NCBI RefSeq assembly: GCF_901709675.1 | Contig: NC_051091.1 | Span: 9,210,967 to 9,274,966, forward strand | DNA length: 64,000 nucleotides | Direction: 5' to 3' | Origin: Syngnathus acus | Taxonomy: Eukaryota; Chordata; Actinopteri; Syngnathiformes; Syngnathidae | Shown: one piece after another, positions 63,228 through 64,000 of the stretch | Position numbering within the stretch: position 1 is the first letter of the stretch | Layout: every line of letters begins with the position of its first letter | Made by a program: the position numbers and the translations under genes | Notes under the pieces: generated by a model | What the model saw: only the letters and a program-made list of their open reading frames with translations | Database searches by the model: none | Told to the model about the DNA's origin: nothing

Positions 63228-64000
63228 TTAGCCGTTCCATGCTGAGAAGATCTGCTCCAAGGTCACCTGAAAGGCACAAAAGGCAAAGTAGCAGCAGAAT
63301 ACTTGATTTGATTATCCTGATTTATGGTTTGAACTTACCCGCTCGACTGTCAGTTTCCCAACGCCTGACTTGCGCATCTCGGGGAAGCCTGTTCCTCCCC
63401 CTCCCAAAAAAAACCCCCAAAAAAAACAAAAAAACAAAAAGGTCTCCTAGCTGAGTAAGGTAGAAAAAAACGTTTTGTCAGTGTCATCAAATTTCAACAT
63501 CATCTTCTGGCTGCTTTTCCCCCAGTAGTGGCTGAGTCATCTGAAAAACAAAACATTTACATGTTCAACAACAAAACAGCAAAAAATATTGGAACCATCA
63601 AAAAAAAAAAAAATCTCACCCTTCAAAACAACTTTTGAACTTTGGTTGTCATCGCAACGATTATGCCCATATGCCTTCCTCATCATCCTGTCGTTCGAGG
63701 TATGCATTCGGGTGAAAAAAAAGACAAAAAAACATTATTATACAGCATCTCGTAAGCCATTTTTATTTTATTTTATTTCTGGTTTAAACTATGAATATAG
63801 TCAAATTTAAACAATAATTTCTTGTATTTTTCTTTACTATTTGAATACAATGAAGGTAGGTGAGTACAGAAGCGTAGTCAGACAAGCACCTGAGACCGTG
63901 AGTGACTTCTAACCTGGTCCGGGGAAGGGCGGTGGCCAGCATGTGGGGGTCCTCTGCCCGGACCCCCGCGATGATGCGGCGACGGGTGGCGTGGATGCTG
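63228..64000 (-). CDS. Probable last coding exons of an unidentified minus-strand gene (partial)
   Basis: Three minus-strand segments have good splice borders: 64000-63914 (open at the window edge, donor GTTAGA), 63388-63339 (acceptor CAG, donor GTAAGT) and 63266-63228 (acceptor CAG, ending TAA). In one frame the last two read GFPEMRKSGVGKLTVERV then TLEQIFSAWNG and stop. In another frame the edge exon reads RRRIIAGVRAEDPHMLATAL, and the join continues into a 76-residue tail ending at about 63037. A further acceptor-led segment at about 63549-63485 ends in LLGEKQPEDDVEI plus stop and may be an alternative terminal exon. I do not recognise the protein and cannot choose the frame. Confidence 0.3.

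Overview
The window is vertebrate nuclear DNA, almost certainly from a teleost and probably a percomorph. Genes are split by short GT-AG introns, the proteins read as orthologues of human genes, and the repeats are of fish type (L2-like LINE, a tRNA-derived SINE, hAT-like elements, AT microsatellites). There are no bacterial operons, tRNA or rRNA genes, and no CRISPR array.

Layout: (1) 52-5925, plus strand: a complete 14-exon transketolase-like gene of 628 codons whose frame is intact, but several catalytic or cofactor residues are substituted. (2) 7618-12142, plus: bicd2, a dynein adaptor, 816 codons in 7 coding exons plus a stop codon in an eighth. (3) 13741-15442, plus: card19, 180 codons. 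(4) 17791-21064, minus: ninj1, 147 codons, convergent with card19. (5) 23436-39979, plus: wnk2, 28 exons and 2464 codons if all are used, divergent from ninj1. (6) 41995-49572, plus: an inter-alpha-trypsin inhibitor heavy chain of the ITIH3/ITIH4 type, 916 codons, with a run of five 15-21 nt microexons. (7) 50653-55864: a hAT-like element with an apparent 8-bp target duplication, carrying a nested 3.2 kb L2-like LINE and an older LINE fragment. (8) 56558-59992, plus: an interleukin-17 receptor C-like gene with a SEFIR domain; its second exon has a reading-frame problem and its stop codon lies in a repeat. (9) 63228-64000, minus: probable last exons of an unidentified gene, with untranslated-looking sequence to their left.

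bicd2, card19, ninj1 and wnk2 also lie near one another on human 9q22.31, which supports those names. The flanking transketolase, ITIH and IL17RC types lie on human 3p, so this block joins two human neighbourhoods. The genes do not form one pathway. They cover sugar metabolism, dynein transport, CARD signalling or mitochondrial association, plasma-membrane rupture, chloride-sensing kinase signalling, plasma and matrix protein, and cytokine reception.

The strongest signals for follow-up are the active-site substitutions in the transketolase-like protein, the duplicated microexon array in the ITIH gene, a 240-codon Cys-rich symmetric exon in wnk2, and the broken exon 2 and repeat-derived C-terminus of the IL-17 receptor. 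Exon borders were read by eye from splice sites, phase and family similarity. All six completed gene models sum to a multiple of three.
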